Below the pieces are notes generated by a model, which saw only the letters and a list, made by a program, of their open reading frames with translations, did no database searches and was not told where the DNA came from. A DNA stretch of 64,000 bases from Faecalibacterium prausnitzii (GTDB lineage Bacteria; Bacillota; Clostridia; Oscillospirales; Ruminococcaceae), in contig NZ_PRLE01000001.1 of NCBI RefSeq assembly GCF_003287495.1, forward strand, positions 682,001-746,000. Reading direction: 5' to 3'. Both the position numbers and the translations under genes were made by a program. Of the stretch, positions 1 through 8,685 are shown piece by piece; within the stretch, counting starts at the first letter, position 1, and each line of letters begins with the position of its first letter.

Positions 1-116
1 CGTTTTCTTGCGGTTTTGTGATTCAAATATTGCAATTTGTGATATCAGCTGATATACTAGAGCCAAAATCAACGATAAAGCACATTTCTGATTTTTTTCA
101 CAAAGGTGGAATCGCT

Positions 117-1004
117 ATGGAAATCGAGCGCGTTACGCATTATGTCGATAATGTCCTCACACAGGCGGAAGCACGGATGGGGCTGCGCAACACAAGACTG
201 CTGGTGGCATGGTATACCAACCAAAAAAACGACCAGTCCGTGGTCCATTCCCACCCCTACCATGAGCTGGTGCTGCCCATCGGCGGCAGCACCGTGCGTT
301 ACTCCATCGACGGCAGTGTTTATCTGGTGCATGTCGGCGAGCTCATCTACTTCCCTGCTCAGATCTACCACGCCGGCATCTTCAATATTGATAACGACCA
401 CTCTGACCGTCTGGTCATCCAGATCGACGACGCCCTCTGGCAGGCCTGCCGCCGCAACGCAAACCTGAAAAACGCCGCCTGGATGCACAGCATCACTGTG
501 CTGGACCCGGATGTCTGCAACAAGTGGGATTTTCAGAGCCTTTTTGTGCGGATGGCCCAGAGCCAGGAATTGCCAGCCCAGATGCGTGACATCGTTTTTG
601 AAGCCCAGGTGTCGGAGATGATGCTGCTCATCACGCTGGCCACCGGCAGCGGCCAGACCACGGCCCCCAGCAGCACCAACGTTCTGGTGCAGCGTGCCGT
701 GTCCTACCTGCAAGCTCACTATCAGGACCCGACCCTCACCACGGTAAAGCTGGCCCAGGAGCTCTATGCCAGCCGGGAGCACCTCTCCCGCGCGTTTAAA
801 GAGTGTACCATGGAGAGCATCCACAGCTACCTGACCCATCTGCGGATGCAGCACTGCCGCAAAGCACTGGAAGATGGTGTCTCCGTCCTCAACGCCTGCA
901 CCGAGAGCGGCTTTCCGGATTACAGCAGCTTCCTCAAAACGTTCCGGCGGCTGTATGGCATCACACCCGCGGAGTATCGCTCCCAGAACCGGAAAAAAGT
1001 TTGA
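117..1004 (+). CDS. AraC family transcriptional regulator with N-terminal cupin domain
   Basis: A DNA-binding regulator of about 295 residues. The N-terminal third looks like a cupin sensor domain: it contains the stretch HSHPYHELVLP followed by a short beta-rich segment. The last 100 residues hold the paired AraC helix-turn-helix units, with the second ending in the typical GFPDYSSFLKTFRRLYG and TPAEYR signature. The reading frame is open further upstream, but ATG at 117 is preceded by an AAAGGTGGA ribosome site and is the natural start. It is convergent with a second AraC gene (1135-1992) across a shared hairpin. The effector is unknown; family members often respond to sugars or related small molecules. 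Confidence 0.85.
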   Translation: MEIERVTHYVDNVLTQAEARMGLRNTRLLVAWYTNQKNDQSVVHSHPYHELVLPIGGSTVRYSIDGSVYLVHVGELIYFPAQIYHAGIFNIDNDHSDRLVIQIDDALWQACRRNANLKNAAWMHSITVLDPDVCNKWDFQSLFVRMAQSQELPAQMRDIVFEAQVSEMMLLITLATGSGQTTAPSSTNVLVQRAVSYLQAHYQDPTLTTVKLAQELYASREHLSRAFKECTMESIHSYLTHLRMQHCRKALEDGVSVLNACTESGFPDYSSFLKTFRRLYGITPAEYRSQNRKKV

Positions 1005-1080
1005 TTACGGAACGTATTAAGAGAAGCAAAAGTTCCATCATGGATATGAAAAGCAGCCATCTATGCTGTATGGCAAATGC

Positions 1081-1132
1081 AAAACGAGGCCGTTCCCTCT
1101 CTTTTCCAGAGAAGCGGAAACGGCCTCGTTTT
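1081..1132. terminator. Bidirectional rho-independent terminator
   Basis: A 14-bp perfect stem (AAAACGAGGCCGTT at 1081-1094 with its complement at 1119-1132) ends in T-rich sequence on both strands. It lies between two convergent AraC genes and should serve both. Confidence 0.85.
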
Positions 1133-1134
1133 GT

Positions 1135-1992
1135 TTATTTTTTTCGGTATTCCCGCGGGGTCATACCGAAGTGCGCCTTGAACGCCCGGTTGAAATAGGA
1201 GAGGTTTTCGAATCCGCACCGGGAGGCGATGGTCAGGACGGTCTCGTCCGTGGTCTGCAGCGCCTCGGCGGCGGCATTCAGGCGGTATTCGTTCAGAAAG
1301 GCAACGAAGCTCTGCCCGGTCATCTGCCGGAACCAGCGCATGAAATGGCTGGCGCTGAAAGAGCAGACCCCGGCGGCATCGGCGACCCGGAGCACCTCGG
1401 CATAATGGGCCGAGAGCCATTGCAGAACGGCTTTCAGCCGCTGGGTGTCGGCTGTTTCCGCGGGGAGCTGCTGCTTCCCCTGCGCAATGAGCAGGGAAAG
1501 GAAGCGCAGCAGCGCCCCCTTGACCAGCAGCTCGTAGCCGGGGAGCTTGGCGCGGTTGGCTTCCTCCACCTCCCGCAGGCAGGCAGCAGCCGGAAGGTAG
1601 CACAAGTCGTTCGGAGTCAGACGTGCCTGCAGCGACAAGCGCCCGCTTTGGAGCGGCAGCAGATACTTCTCGGCGCAAAGGTCTTCCGCGCCGCCCAGAA
1701 GCTCCAGCGCGAAGATGATATTTTCGTATTCCATGCACTGCCCCTCGGCCTGCCGCAGGGCGTGGAGGGTGCCGGGCGTAAAAATGAAGATGTCCCCCAT
1801 GCGGGCCGGGCAGGTCACAGCGCCCACCTGCACCAGTCCTATGCCCCGCTTGACAAAGACCAGCTCCATGCTCTCCTGCCAGTGGAGCGCTACCTGTGGA
1901 AAATCCCCCGGAATGGCGCAGGGATACAGATTAAAGGGGAAACGCACGGCACCGTGCTGCTTGGTCTCCTGCAAAGATGCCTGATTTTGCAT
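1135..1992 (-). CDS. AraC family transcriptional regulator
   Basis: A 285-residue regulator with an N-terminal cupin-like sensing half and a C-terminal double helix-turn-helix. The second helix-turn-helix ends in CGFENLSYFNRAFKAHFG and TPREYRKK, the standard family ending. The start has a strong ribosome site (AGGAGGTGAG) just upstream. It is transcribed away from the glycogen phosphorylase gene that begins at 2122, so it could control that gene, although no operator was identified. The ligand is unknown. Confidence 0.85.
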   Translation of the reverse strand: MQNQASLQETKQHGAVRFPFNLYPCAIPGDFPQVALHWQESMELVFVKRGIGLVQVGAVTCPARMGDIFIFTPGTLHALRQAEGQCMEYENIIFALELLGGAEDLCAEKYLLPLQSGRLSLQARLTPNDLCYLPAAACLREVEEANRAKLPGYELLVKGALLRFLSLLIAQGKQQLPAETADTQRLKAVLQWLSAHYAEVLRVADAAGVCSFSASHFMRWFRQMTGQSFVAFLNEYRLNAAAEALQTTDETVLTIASRCGFENLSYFNRAFKAHFGMTPREYRKK

Positions 1993-2121
1993 CGTCTCAC
2001 CTCCTGATGATAGGATTGTACCACAGTCTGCACTTTTTAGGCAAGATTTTGATTGTTTTATGTGGTATATCTGGAAGTACAGATGTCAAACCTGTTTTCC
2101 GTAGAAAAGGAGGATGCATTT

Positions 2122-4383
2122 ATGAGCTTTACCGAAATGTTACAGAGTCTTACGGGCAAGCCACTGGTGGACTGCACCGATCAGGAGCTGTATCTGGCAC
2201 TACTGGAGCTTGTGCGGCAGAAGAGCGCCGACCATGTGCAGCCGGTCACTGGACGCAAGCTGTACTATATCAGCGCCGAATTTCTCATCGGCAAGCTGCT
2301 GTCCAACAACCTCATCAATCTGGGGCTGTACGATGAAGCCCGCGATGCACTGGCTGCCGCCGGCAAGAGCCTTTCCGATATCGAAGAGGTGGAGCCGGAA
2401 CCCTCTCTGGGCAACGGCGGTCTGGGCCGTCTGGCGGCCTGCTTCCTCGACTCTCTGGCAACGCTGAATCTGCCCGGCGACGGCGTGGGCCTGCGGTATC
2501 ACTTCGGCCTATTCCGCCAGTCCTTTGAGGACGGCGTGCAGAACGAAAAGCCCGACCCGTGGCTCACCGCCCACAGCTGGGCGGAAAAGACCGACATCAC
2601 CTACCCGGTGGAGCTGGCAGGCAAAGAGTACACCGCCCGACTGTACAAGCTGGCCGTTACCGGCTACGAGGGCCGCACCAACACCCTGAACCTGTTTGAC
2701 CTTGACACCATTGACGAGCGTATAGTCCATGACGGCATCGCGTTCGACAAGACCGCCATCGACAAGAACCTGACCCTCTTCCTCTATCCGGACGATTCCG
2801 ATGAGGCAGGCCGCCGCCTGCGGGTGTACCAGCAGTACCTGATGGTCTCTGCCGGTGCTCAGCTCATTCTGGCCGAGTGTGCCGCCCGGGGCTGCGATTA
2901 CCACGATCTGGCCGACTATGCCGCCATCCAGATCAACGACACCCACCCTAGCATGGTCATCCCGGAGCTGATCCGTCTGCTGGGCGAAAAGGGCATCGAA
3001 TTTGAGGAAGCCGTGGAGATCGTCACCAGGACCTGCGCCTATACCAACCACACCATTCTGGCCGAAGCACTGGAAAAGTGGCCCCGCGCCTATCTGGATG
3101 CCGTTGTTCCCCAGCTGATGCCCATTATCGAAAAGCTGGATGCACTGGCCCGCACCCGCACCAAGGACGAGAGCCTTGCCATCATCGACAAAGACGACCG
3201 GGTGCACATGGCCCACATGGATATCCACTTCACCCACTCCACCAACGGCGTGGCGGCGCTGCACACCGAGATCTTGAAAAATTCCGAGCTGCACGGCTTC
3301 TATGAGCTGTACCCGGAAAAGTTCAACAACAAGACCAACGGCATCACTTTCCGCCGCTGGCTGCTGGAGTGCGACCCCCGCCTGACCGCCACGCTGGAGC
3401 AGCACATCGGCTCCGGTTTCCGCAAGGACGCGGCCGAGCTGGAAAAGCTGCTGGCGTTTGCCGACGACGAGACCGTGCTGAACGAACTGACCGCCGTGAA
3501 AAAAGCCAACAAGGCGGCCTTGGCGGAGTGGCTGCTGCGCACCCAGAAAGTAACGGTGAATCCCCATGCCGTGTTCGATATCCAGTCCAAGCGTCTGCAC
3601 GAGTATAAGCGCCAGCAGCTGAATCTGCTGTACCTCATCCATCAGTACCACGAGATCAAGGCCGGGCATCTGCCTGCCGTCCCGCTGGTGAGCATCTTTG
3701 GTGCCAAGGCGGCCCCAGCCTATACCATCGCAAAGGACATCATCCACGCCCTGCTGACCCTGTCTAAGGTCATCGCCGCAGACCCGGAGGTGTCTCGGTG
3801 GCTGCAGGTGGTCTTTGTGGAGAATTACAACGTCACCGCTGCCGAAAAGCTCATCCCGGCCTGCGACCTGTCCGAGCAGATCAGCCTTGCCTCCAAGGAG
3901 GCTTCCGGCACCGGCAACATGAAGTTCATGCTGAACGGTGCGCTGACCCTGGGCACCATGGACGGTGCCAATGTGGAGATCAGCCAGCAGGTGGGGGAAG
4001 AGAACATCTATATCTTCGGCCAGACCTCCGATCAGGTCATCCATCGCTATGCCGTCGGCGACTACGACCCGGCCCAGTGGGTAGAGGGCGATGCCAACAT
4101 CCGCCGTGCCATCCGCTTCCTCACCGGCCCGGAGATGCTGGCTGCAGGTCATGCCGAAAACCTGACCCGCCTGCACGACGAACTGATCCATAAGGACTGG
4201 TTCCAGACCCTGCCGGACTTCAACGCATACGTCGTGCGCAAGGGGCAGGCCCTCTGCGATTACGCCTGCGACCCCATGGGCTGGCGGCGCAAGTGCCTTG
4301 TGAACATTGCCAAAGCGGGCATGTTCTCCTCCGACCGCACCATTGCCGAGTACGACCGCGACATCTGGCATCTGGGCGAATAG
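2122..4383 (+). CDS. glgP: Glycogen/starch alpha-glucan phosphorylase
   Basis: A cytoplasmic enzyme that releases glucose-1-phosphate from alpha-1,4-glucan using phosphate and pyridoxal phosphate. The 753 residues match the shorter bacterial members of glycosyltransferase family 35. Visible motifs are [17 protein letters not shown] near residues 95-111, the catalytic block [20 protein letters not shown], and the cofactor site [10 protein letters not shown], whose lysine is about residue 601. Two in-frame upstream ATGs exist (2053 and 2083), but the ATG at 2122 is the only one with a clean AAAGGAGG site at a spacing of about 9. It stands alone; other glycogen genes are not adjacent. The stop lies about 60 bp from the outer mobile element. 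Confidence 0.95.
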   Translation: MSFTEMLQSLTGKPLVDCTDQELYLALLELVRQKSADHVQPVTGRKLYYISAEFLIGKLLSNNLINLGLYDEARDALAAAGKSLSDIEEVEPEPSLGNGGLGRLAACFLDSLATLNLPGDGVGLRYHFGLFRQSFEDGVQNEKPDPWLTAHSWAEKTDITYPVELAGKEYTARLYKLAVTGYEGRTNTLNLFDLDTIDERIVHDGIAFDKTAIDKNLTLFLYPDDSDEAGRRLRVYQQYLMVSAGAQLILAECAARGCDYHDLADYAAIQINDTHPSMVIPELIRLLGEKGIEFEEAVEIVTRTCAYTNHTILAEALEKWPRAYLDAVVPQLMPIIEKLDALARTRTKDESLAIIDKDDRVHMAHMDIHFTHSTNGVAALHTEILKNSELHGFYELYPEKFNNKTNGITFRRWLLECDPRLTATLEQHIGSGFRKDAAELEKLLAFADDETVLNELTAVKKANKAALAEWLLRTQKVTVNPHAVFDIQSKRLHEYKRQQLNLLYLIHQYHEIKAGHLPAVPLVSIFGAKAAPAYTIAKDIIHALLTLSKVIAADPEVSRWLQVVFVENYNVTAAEKLIPACDLSEQISLASKEASGTGNMKFMLNGALTLGTMDGANVEISQQVGEENIYIFGQTSDQVIHRYAVGDYDPAQWVEGDANIRRAIRFLTGPEMLAAGHAENLTRLHDELIHKDWFQTLPDFNAYVVRKGQALCDYACDPMGWRRKCLVNIAKAGMFSSDRTIAEYDRDIWHLGE

Positions 4384-4443
4384 TTTACGCGAGCTTTCCT
4401 ATGGCAGTCGGAGCAGGCTCATCATGCCCCCAGAAAAGAGAAG

Positions 4444-4492
4444 CAGGGCGTTCCCGACTGCTGGGTATCCGTAAAACAGTTTTCGAAAAATG
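4444..4492 (+). repeat. Outer element left terminal inverted repeat
   Basis: Begins CAGGGCGTTCCC and continues through TAAAACAGT. The reverse complement of 26199-26247 begins with the same 12 bases and shares TAAAACAGT at matching distance, with scattered mismatches between. Confidence 0.6.
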
Positions 4493-4499
4493 ACACGGC

Positions 4500-4932
4500 A
4501 ACTGCCTGTCAGGATTGGTTACGGAGTACCCGGCTAGGCCGAGGAAGCATCAAGTCCCATGTCCGCACCGTCAAGGTGTTGGGTATGGGGCTTTTTGCAT
4601 TTCAGGAACGTGTACATCTCTGGAAAGGTGTAACACACTAGACTTTGTACCAAAGTCGTGTGCCAAGGGTGCTGCGCCCCTTTGGAATCCCTGCTCACAT
4701 CGCCTGTGGGCGATGTGGATTCGCCGGACAGAAAGCTCTCACAAAGGTGCACCGGGCTGTCTGCGGCGAGGAAAAGGCACTTCTGCGGAAGTGTAATAAC
4801 CCACTATGACGCTTTCAGCCCTGCGGTCTGCAAAGTGTAGTGGGCTCTCCGAGGGGGAAACGGCTATATAGGGTGCGCTTCGGGCAAATCGCTGCGTACG
4901 TGCGTACCAATCTCTCGTACGCACGTACGCAG
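4500..4932. other. Gene-free, strongly structured left-end region
   Basis: No credible gene lies between 4384 and 5030. The region holds four hairpins in a row. The first (about 4552-4596) is followed by a T-run and resembles a terminator. The second (4634-4662) pairs GACTTTG with CAAAGTC and has CACAC/GTGTG below. The third is a perfect 9-bp stem CACATCGCC/GGCGATGTG at 4696-4717. The fourth is the 16-bp palindrome at 4892-4932. It may be a structured RNA, or a transfer or recombination site of the outer element; no known RNA family was recognised. Confidence 0.45.
4892..4932. repeat. Perfect 16-bp inverted repeat flanked by CTATATAGGG copies
   Basis: The arm CTGCGTACGTGCGTAC (4892-4907) is exactly mirrored at 4917-4932 with a 9-base loop. 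CTATATAGGG occurs on both sides, at 4864 and 4951. The arrangement suggests a protein-binding or nicking site rather than a terminator, because no T-run follows. Confidence 0.7.
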
Positions 4933-5030
4933 TAAAACGGCTAAAATCTCCTATATAGGGGTGTTCTTCTGGAAATCAATATGATATACTCAACTTAACC
5001 AACCATCAACTAATAGGAGGCGGTAATATT

Positions 5031-5315
5031 ATGGGAAAAACTTTTGTGTGTAGCTTATGCCGTAATGGAATCATTGGCGGTGGTTTGTACATTGATGAAC
5101 AGAGCATTACATATTCAACTCAAAAGCTCACAGTCAGTCCACTGTATCGCAACCTTGTATTGCCCATGAACGAGATAAGGGAGCTTTCATGGAGTCAGAT
5201 GGTCGTTCCTGTTGCAGCAATTTCCATGAAAGATGGAGAATGTTATAAATTTATCATATATAACAAATCAGGATTTGAAAAGGCATATAAGCAATATAGC
5301 AACCACCAAGAATGA
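5031..5315 (+). CDS. Small protein of unknown function with CxxC motif
   Basis: A 94-residue protein starting after a strong ATAGGAGGCGG ribosome site. Residues 8-11 form a CSLC pair that could bind zinc. The rest alternates short beta strands and ends in an amphipathic helix (SGFEKAYKQY), a layout like PH/GRAM-type mini-domains. A possible -10 (TATACT at 4985-4990) lies upstream. It belongs to the outer element. The family is not recognised and no function is assigned. Confidence 0.6.
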   Translation: MGKTFVCSLCRNGIIGGGLYIDEQSITYSTQKLTVSPLYRNLVLPMNEIRELSWSQMVVPVAAISMKDGECYKFIIYNKSGFEKAYKQYSNHQE

Positions 5316-5331
5316 AATCACCTAGCAGGGT

Positions 5332-5351
5332 TTGGGGCAGGCACGCCCCAA
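5332..5351. other. GC-rich hairpin upstream of element gene
   Basis: TTGGGGC at 5332-5338 pairs with GCCCCAA at 5345-5351. Sequences of this kind (a CTAGCAGGGTTTGGGG context) often sit near mobilisation or recombinase modules in clostridial elements, so a processing or transfer role is possible but unproven. Confidence 0.4.
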
Positions 5352-5481
5352 CAAGAAACAGTCCCAAAGGGGACAGGAAATTTTCGAGTATTGAAAATTT
5401 GTGGCCACGGGACGATTCTTGCTCTCACGAAAACCCATACTTTTTGAAAATCCGCTTTTCGCAGCCAAAGGAGGATGCACC

Positions 5482-5946
5482 ATGAAAAAAGAGATCGAAG
5501 CCTTCGTCAACGCAGCCAACGAGCAGGAGTTGGAAGCCGCATGGAATAACCTCTCGGCAGAGGAACAGCGAGTTTTCGAGAAGCTCATGGAGGAAGAACC
5601 ACCCGAAGATGCACTGGCATTTTTCGCACAGCTGTATGATGATGCCCCGAAAGAGCAGACCAGCGAGACTGTGAACATCTCCGAAAATGAAATCTATTTC
5701 AAGCGGAAGCCCTTGACCGAAGAGCAGAAGAAACACAGCTCTTATGTGGACGAGAACGGCAACCTCCATGTCAAGAACCTGTCCGCTTTCTGGATTCCAG
5801 AACTGACCACCACGGAGAAAGTCGGTCACACCACCTACACCGTGACCGGCAGCTATGAGGGCAAGGAGTCCTTTTTGAAGAAGCTGGAGCGCATTGTTGC
5901 CAAGAACGCCCAGCAAAAATTTGAAGATGAGGGTGCAGACGAATGA
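5482..5946 (+). CDS. Conserved mobile-element protein of unknown function
   Basis: A 154-residue acidic soluble protein. The frame is open upstream to 5401, but ATG at 5482 has the ribosome site AAAGGAGG and defines the start. The N-terminal 50 residues are strongly helical and acidic (EAFVNAANEQELEAAW, then EEEPPEDALAF). The C-terminal part looks beta-rich (VGHTTYTVTGSYEG). It lies directly upstream of the split serine recombinase and probably shared its transcript. I do not recognise a family. Confidence 0.6.
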   Translation: MKKEIEAFVNAANEQELEAAWNNLSAEEQRVFEKLMEEEPPEDALAFFAQLYDDAPKEQTSETVNISENEIYFKRKPLTEEQKKHSSYVDENGNLHVKNLSAFWIPELTTTEKVGHTTYTVTGSYEGKESFLKKLERIVAKNAQQKFEDEGADE

Positions 5947-6029
5947 CAACTGCGTCCAATTCTGCTATACTTGACCCGGTAACCAATCCTGTACCGACAG
6001 TTGCTCCACAGAGTAAGGAGGACACAACA

Positions 6030-6121
6030 ATGTCTGGAGCAACGAATAAAATCACCGCACTTTACTGCCGACTGTCGCAAGAGGACGCACGGCTCGGCGA
6101 AAGCCTGTCCATTGAGAACCA
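6030..6121 (+). pseudogene. Serine recombinase of the outer element, 5' fragment
   Basis: About 30 codons giving the start of a resolvase-type domain. ITALYCRLSQEDARLGE contains the catalytic serine, and the fragment ends at SLSIENQ. ATG at 6030 follows AAGGAGG. The frame then runs into the inner element and stops at 6215 with unrelated residues. The missing remainder begins exactly in frame at 24620, with KAILLEYAKKNHF. Joining the two halves gives a protein of about 545 residues, so the gene was intact before insertion. Confidence 0.85.
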
Positions 6122-6150
6122 AGAGTTAATATGTAAAGGGTGGTTTCTGC
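6122..6150 (+). repeat. Inner element left terminal inverted repeat
   Basis: AGAGTTAATATGTAAAGGG followed by TTTCTGC. The reverse complement of the right end (24589-24619) shares GAG, AAT-TGT, AAGGG and TTTCTGC in the same order with a 2-base gap. Confidence 0.65.
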
Positions 6151-6263
6151 CACCTAATACATATGACTGCGGCTCATTTGTGGTGAATGGAACAGCAGTT
6201 GTAGGAAAGGAGTAAAAACACCTTATAACCGCTGGAAATCAACACAAAAAGGAGCTGATTCAT

Positions 6264-6635
6264 ATGAAATCTCTATTTGAGGAAATGGGCGGCACTTACC
6301 GTCAGGAGGGCGATTACCTCATCCCGAACCTTGCGCTGCCGGACGAACCGGAATACCAGATTGGCAAGTATGGGCGTATGCGCCGCAGCTATCTGAAAGA
6401 ACATCGTCCTGTTCTCTACGCAAACCTGCTCACAAGCGGAACGCTGCATCGGCACCTTGCCGAGATCGACCAAGCCTGCAACGAGCGCATGGCAATCATC
6501 GTATCTGCAATAGCGAAGCAGGAAGGCGTAACAGAAGCACTCAAAGCTGCCGATCAAATGGAATGGGTGCGCCGCATGAACAGCATCCGCAGCCGCGCAG
6601 AGGAAATTGTCCTGACCGAACTTGTATATGAATGA
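6264..6635 (+). CDS. tnpV: Transposon-encoded protein TnpV
   Basis: A 123-residue protein recognisable as the TnpV family of Tn4451-type elements. The N-terminal MGGTYRQEGDYLIPNLALP and the following IGKYGRMRR and YLKEHRP segments are its hallmarks. It starts after AAAAAGGAG. The function of TnpV is not well established; it is a marker of this transposon class and is not needed for the chemistry done by TnpX. It lies next to the left end of the inner element and is followed by a bidirectional terminator. Confidence 0.9.
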   Translation: MKSLFEEMGGTYRQEGDYLIPNLALPDEPEYQIGKYGRMRRSYLKEHRPVLYANLLTSGTLHRHLAEIDQACNERMAIIVSAIAKQEGVTEALKAADQMEWVRRMNSIRSRAEEIVLTELVYE

Positions 6636-6637
6636 TG

Positions 6638-6675
6638 AACGCCCGTTATTGGCCGCATGGCCGATAACGGGCGTT
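6638..6675. terminator. Bidirectional terminator between tnpV and rhuM-like gene
   Basis: The long stem AACGCCCGTTAT with GGCC/GGCC inside is mirrored to 6675 around a GCAT loop. It lies between convergent genes. Confidence 0.85.
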
Positions 6676-6683
6676 TCTGCGTT

Positions 6684-7709
6684 TTAGTTCTTTTGCTCCG
6701 TGCTGGCTACCAGCCGGTCAAAGTCGCTCTGATACAGCCGATCCTGAATGACACGGTACTGCTCAAACTCGCTTTCGGCAAAGGCTTTTGCAATGGCAGC
6801 GGTGACTTTTCCCTTATTTTGCAGAATCTCTGCATCGTTGAATTGCAGAAAAGCATCCAGCTTGGAGGCCCAATCTGCCATGGTCATAGGGATATGCCGT
6901 CTGGCCTGCCGGGTGGCGTAGTCCAGATACATGGTGACGATTTCGTTCAGTTCCTGCATTTCATCCATGGATAAGTAATTTTTTGCAACGGACACATCTG
7001 CCTTGACAATCTTGCCGTCAGGAGCATTCTTCCATGAGGTCAGTCCCATGTGTTCCTTGGTGTGATCGGCTCGTGCCATAATGACCTCTGCCGCTGTGCC
7101 GCCATGGACGGCATAGTGCATCTTATTCTGAACTGTGGCAAAGAAATCCTTTGTGGTCTGGCTATCGAGAGAGTAGTCCACAGCGGTGGCGTAAATGTCC
7201 GTGATTTTCTGGTAAAAGCGCCGTTCGCTGGCCCGAATCTCCTGAATCTCGGAAATCAGGTGATCGAAGTAGTCCTCATCAAAAATCTGCCCATTGATGA
7301 GCCTGCTCTTATCCAGCACATACCCCTGCTTGGTGAAGGTGTCCAGCACCTTGGTTGCCCACTGACGGAACTGCGTGGCTCTGCCGGAATTGATCCGATA
7401 GCCTACGGCTATGATGGCGGGCAGAGAGTAGAACTTATAGTGATAGGTTTTTCCGTTATCCGCAACTTGTGCAAAATTTGCACAAGTTGCATCTTCGGAC
7501 AATTCACCGCTTTCATATACATTTTTCAGATGCTTTGTCACAACGCTCCGGTCTACATCAAAAAGCTGTGCAATGGCCTTTTGGGTCAGCCAAACGTCGT
7601 GATCCTGTACCCGTACCTCAATGCCATCCTCATGGGCATCTTTCGTGAACACAAGGAAATCCACTGTGCTGTTGCGGATTTGCAGTTTATCCTTCTTGGC
7701 GTCTGCCAT
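6684..7709 (-). CDS. RhuM family protein
   Basis: A 341-residue protein of the RhuM (virulence_RhuM) family, first noted in a Salmonella pathogenicity island and common on mobile elements. The N-terminal half contains DVWLTQKAIAQLFDVDRSVV, a winged-helix-like segment, then HLKNVYESGEL and the family signature YSLPAIIAVGYRINSGRATQ. The C-terminal half is helical, with a conserved YFDHLISEIQEIRASER stretch. The molecular activity is unknown, and links to toxin-antitoxin or phage-related functions are only suggested in the literature. It lies 11 bp beyond the stop of the upstream minus-strand gene, probably in one transcript with it. Confidence 0.85.
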   Translation of the reverse strand: MADAKKDKLQIRNSTVDFLVFTKDAHEDGIEVRVQDHDVWLTQKAIAQLFDVDRSVVTKHLKNVYESGELSEDATCANFAQVADNGKTYHYKFYSLPAIIAVGYRINSGRATQFRQWATKVLDTFTKQGYVLDKSRLINGQIFDEDYFDHLISEIQEIRASERRFYQKITDIYATAVDYSLDSQTTKDFFATVQNKMHYAVHGGTAAEVIMARADHTKEHMGLTSWKNAPDGKIVKADVSVAKNYLSMDEMQELNEIVTMYLDYATRQARRHIPMTMADWASKLDAFLQFNDAEILQNKGKVTAAIAKAFAESEFEQYRVIQDRLYQSDFDRLVASTEQKN

Positions 7710-7720
7710 GTCGTTTCACC

Positions 7721-8629
7721 TCAATCTTCTTCGCTGGTTTTCTTTCCCCGGCTCTTATAGACATTATACTGATTCTTGCACCGGGGGCTGCAAAATGCGG
7801 AATTGGAGCGGCTGCTCAGGAATACCTTCTGGCAGTGCTTGCACAGCCGCAGGGGTTTCTCTCCGTCCACCAGCAGGAAGCTGAACATCATCTGGATGCC
7901 CAGCAGCAGCGAATGGAAGTCCCAATAGATGGTCGGCTTGTCCAGCAGCTCAATATGATAGCTGGGCGCAATGCCGCCGAAGGCAGCCATGCCCTTGCGG
8001 TAAAGATTTCTTGTATCCTCGTCAATGCTGTCGTAGTCGTTATAGTACAAAACAGAGGTGGTCAGCGTGAACGCCCAATCCTTGAACTGCTGTGCTACCC
8101 AGTCATAGGCTTCCGCATACTCCCGCTGGAAGCTCATGGTTTTCGCCATAGGTTCGTCCGCAAAGGTCATGGTCAGCGCCACCATTGTTCGGTCGCCGGA
8201 CACGCTCCAACTGGATTCAACGCCTTGTTTCACCACATCCAGCTGGTCAAAGGGATAGAACAGTGCCAGATAGTCTTCGGTTTCCATGGATTCTGCCTTG
8301 ATGAAATGGTTTTTCGGCAGATAGACTGCCTCATAATCCATAAAGGACGGCGTAGTGGGTAGCGCCGTCATCAGACCCAGCAGGCCGTAATGGGTTACAA
8401 ACTCTAAGATAGCCTTCTGCACCTCGTCCTCTGGCTGCCGGTTCATCATCAGCATACCCACATTCAGTGCATCCAGCACGATTCCCGACGCTTCCTTCAA
8501 GGGATTATAGATGTCAGGCTTGGCATTCTTCCCCGGCGTGATGTACCGCTTGCCGTCTGCGGCGGTTTTCAGTTCATAGCGGTCATACCGCACCCAATGG
8601 GAGCGGGACTGCTCAAAGAGATTCTTCAT
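7721..8629 (-). CDS. Mobile-element protein with C-terminal zinc finger (DUF6076-like)
   Basis: A 302-residue protein of unknown role. The only recognisable feature is the C-terminal CKHCQKVF, then AFCSPRCKNQY, a CxxC...CxxxC knuckle of the kind used to bind zinc and possibly DNA. A closely similar knuckle appears twice at the C-terminus of TnpX in this element. The remaining 260 residues are helical without clear motifs; assignment to DUF6076 is from memory and tentative. It is transcribed together with the rhuM-like gene downstream. Confidence 0.65.
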   Translation of the reverse strand: MKNLFEQSRSHWVRYDRYELKTAADGKRYITPGKNAKPDIYNPLKEASGIVLDALNVGMLMMNRQPEDEVQKAILEFVTHYGLLGLMTALPTTPSFMDYEAVYLPKNHFIKAESMETEDYLALFYPFDQLDVVKQGVESSWSVSGDRTMVALTMTFADEPMAKTMSFQREYAEAYDWVAQQFKDWAFTLTTSVLYYNDYDSIDEDTRNLYRKGMAAFGGIAPSYHIELLDKPTIYWDFHSLLLGIQMMFSFLLVDGEKPLRLCKHCQKVFLSSRSNSAFCSPRCKNQYNVYKSRGKKTSEED

Positions 8630-8685
8630 GGTGCTGTTCCTCTCAACTCGTAATCCAACTATATATTAACTATATTACTATTGTA

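Noticed and set aside
2509-4371. 620-codon open frame antisense to glgP
   Set aside because: A shadow of the GC-rich phosphorylase gene; its composition is low-complexity and it has no ribosome site or family motif.
4515-4840. Short frames in the outer element left end
   Set aside because: They cross the hairpins, lack ribosome sites and have random-looking composition.
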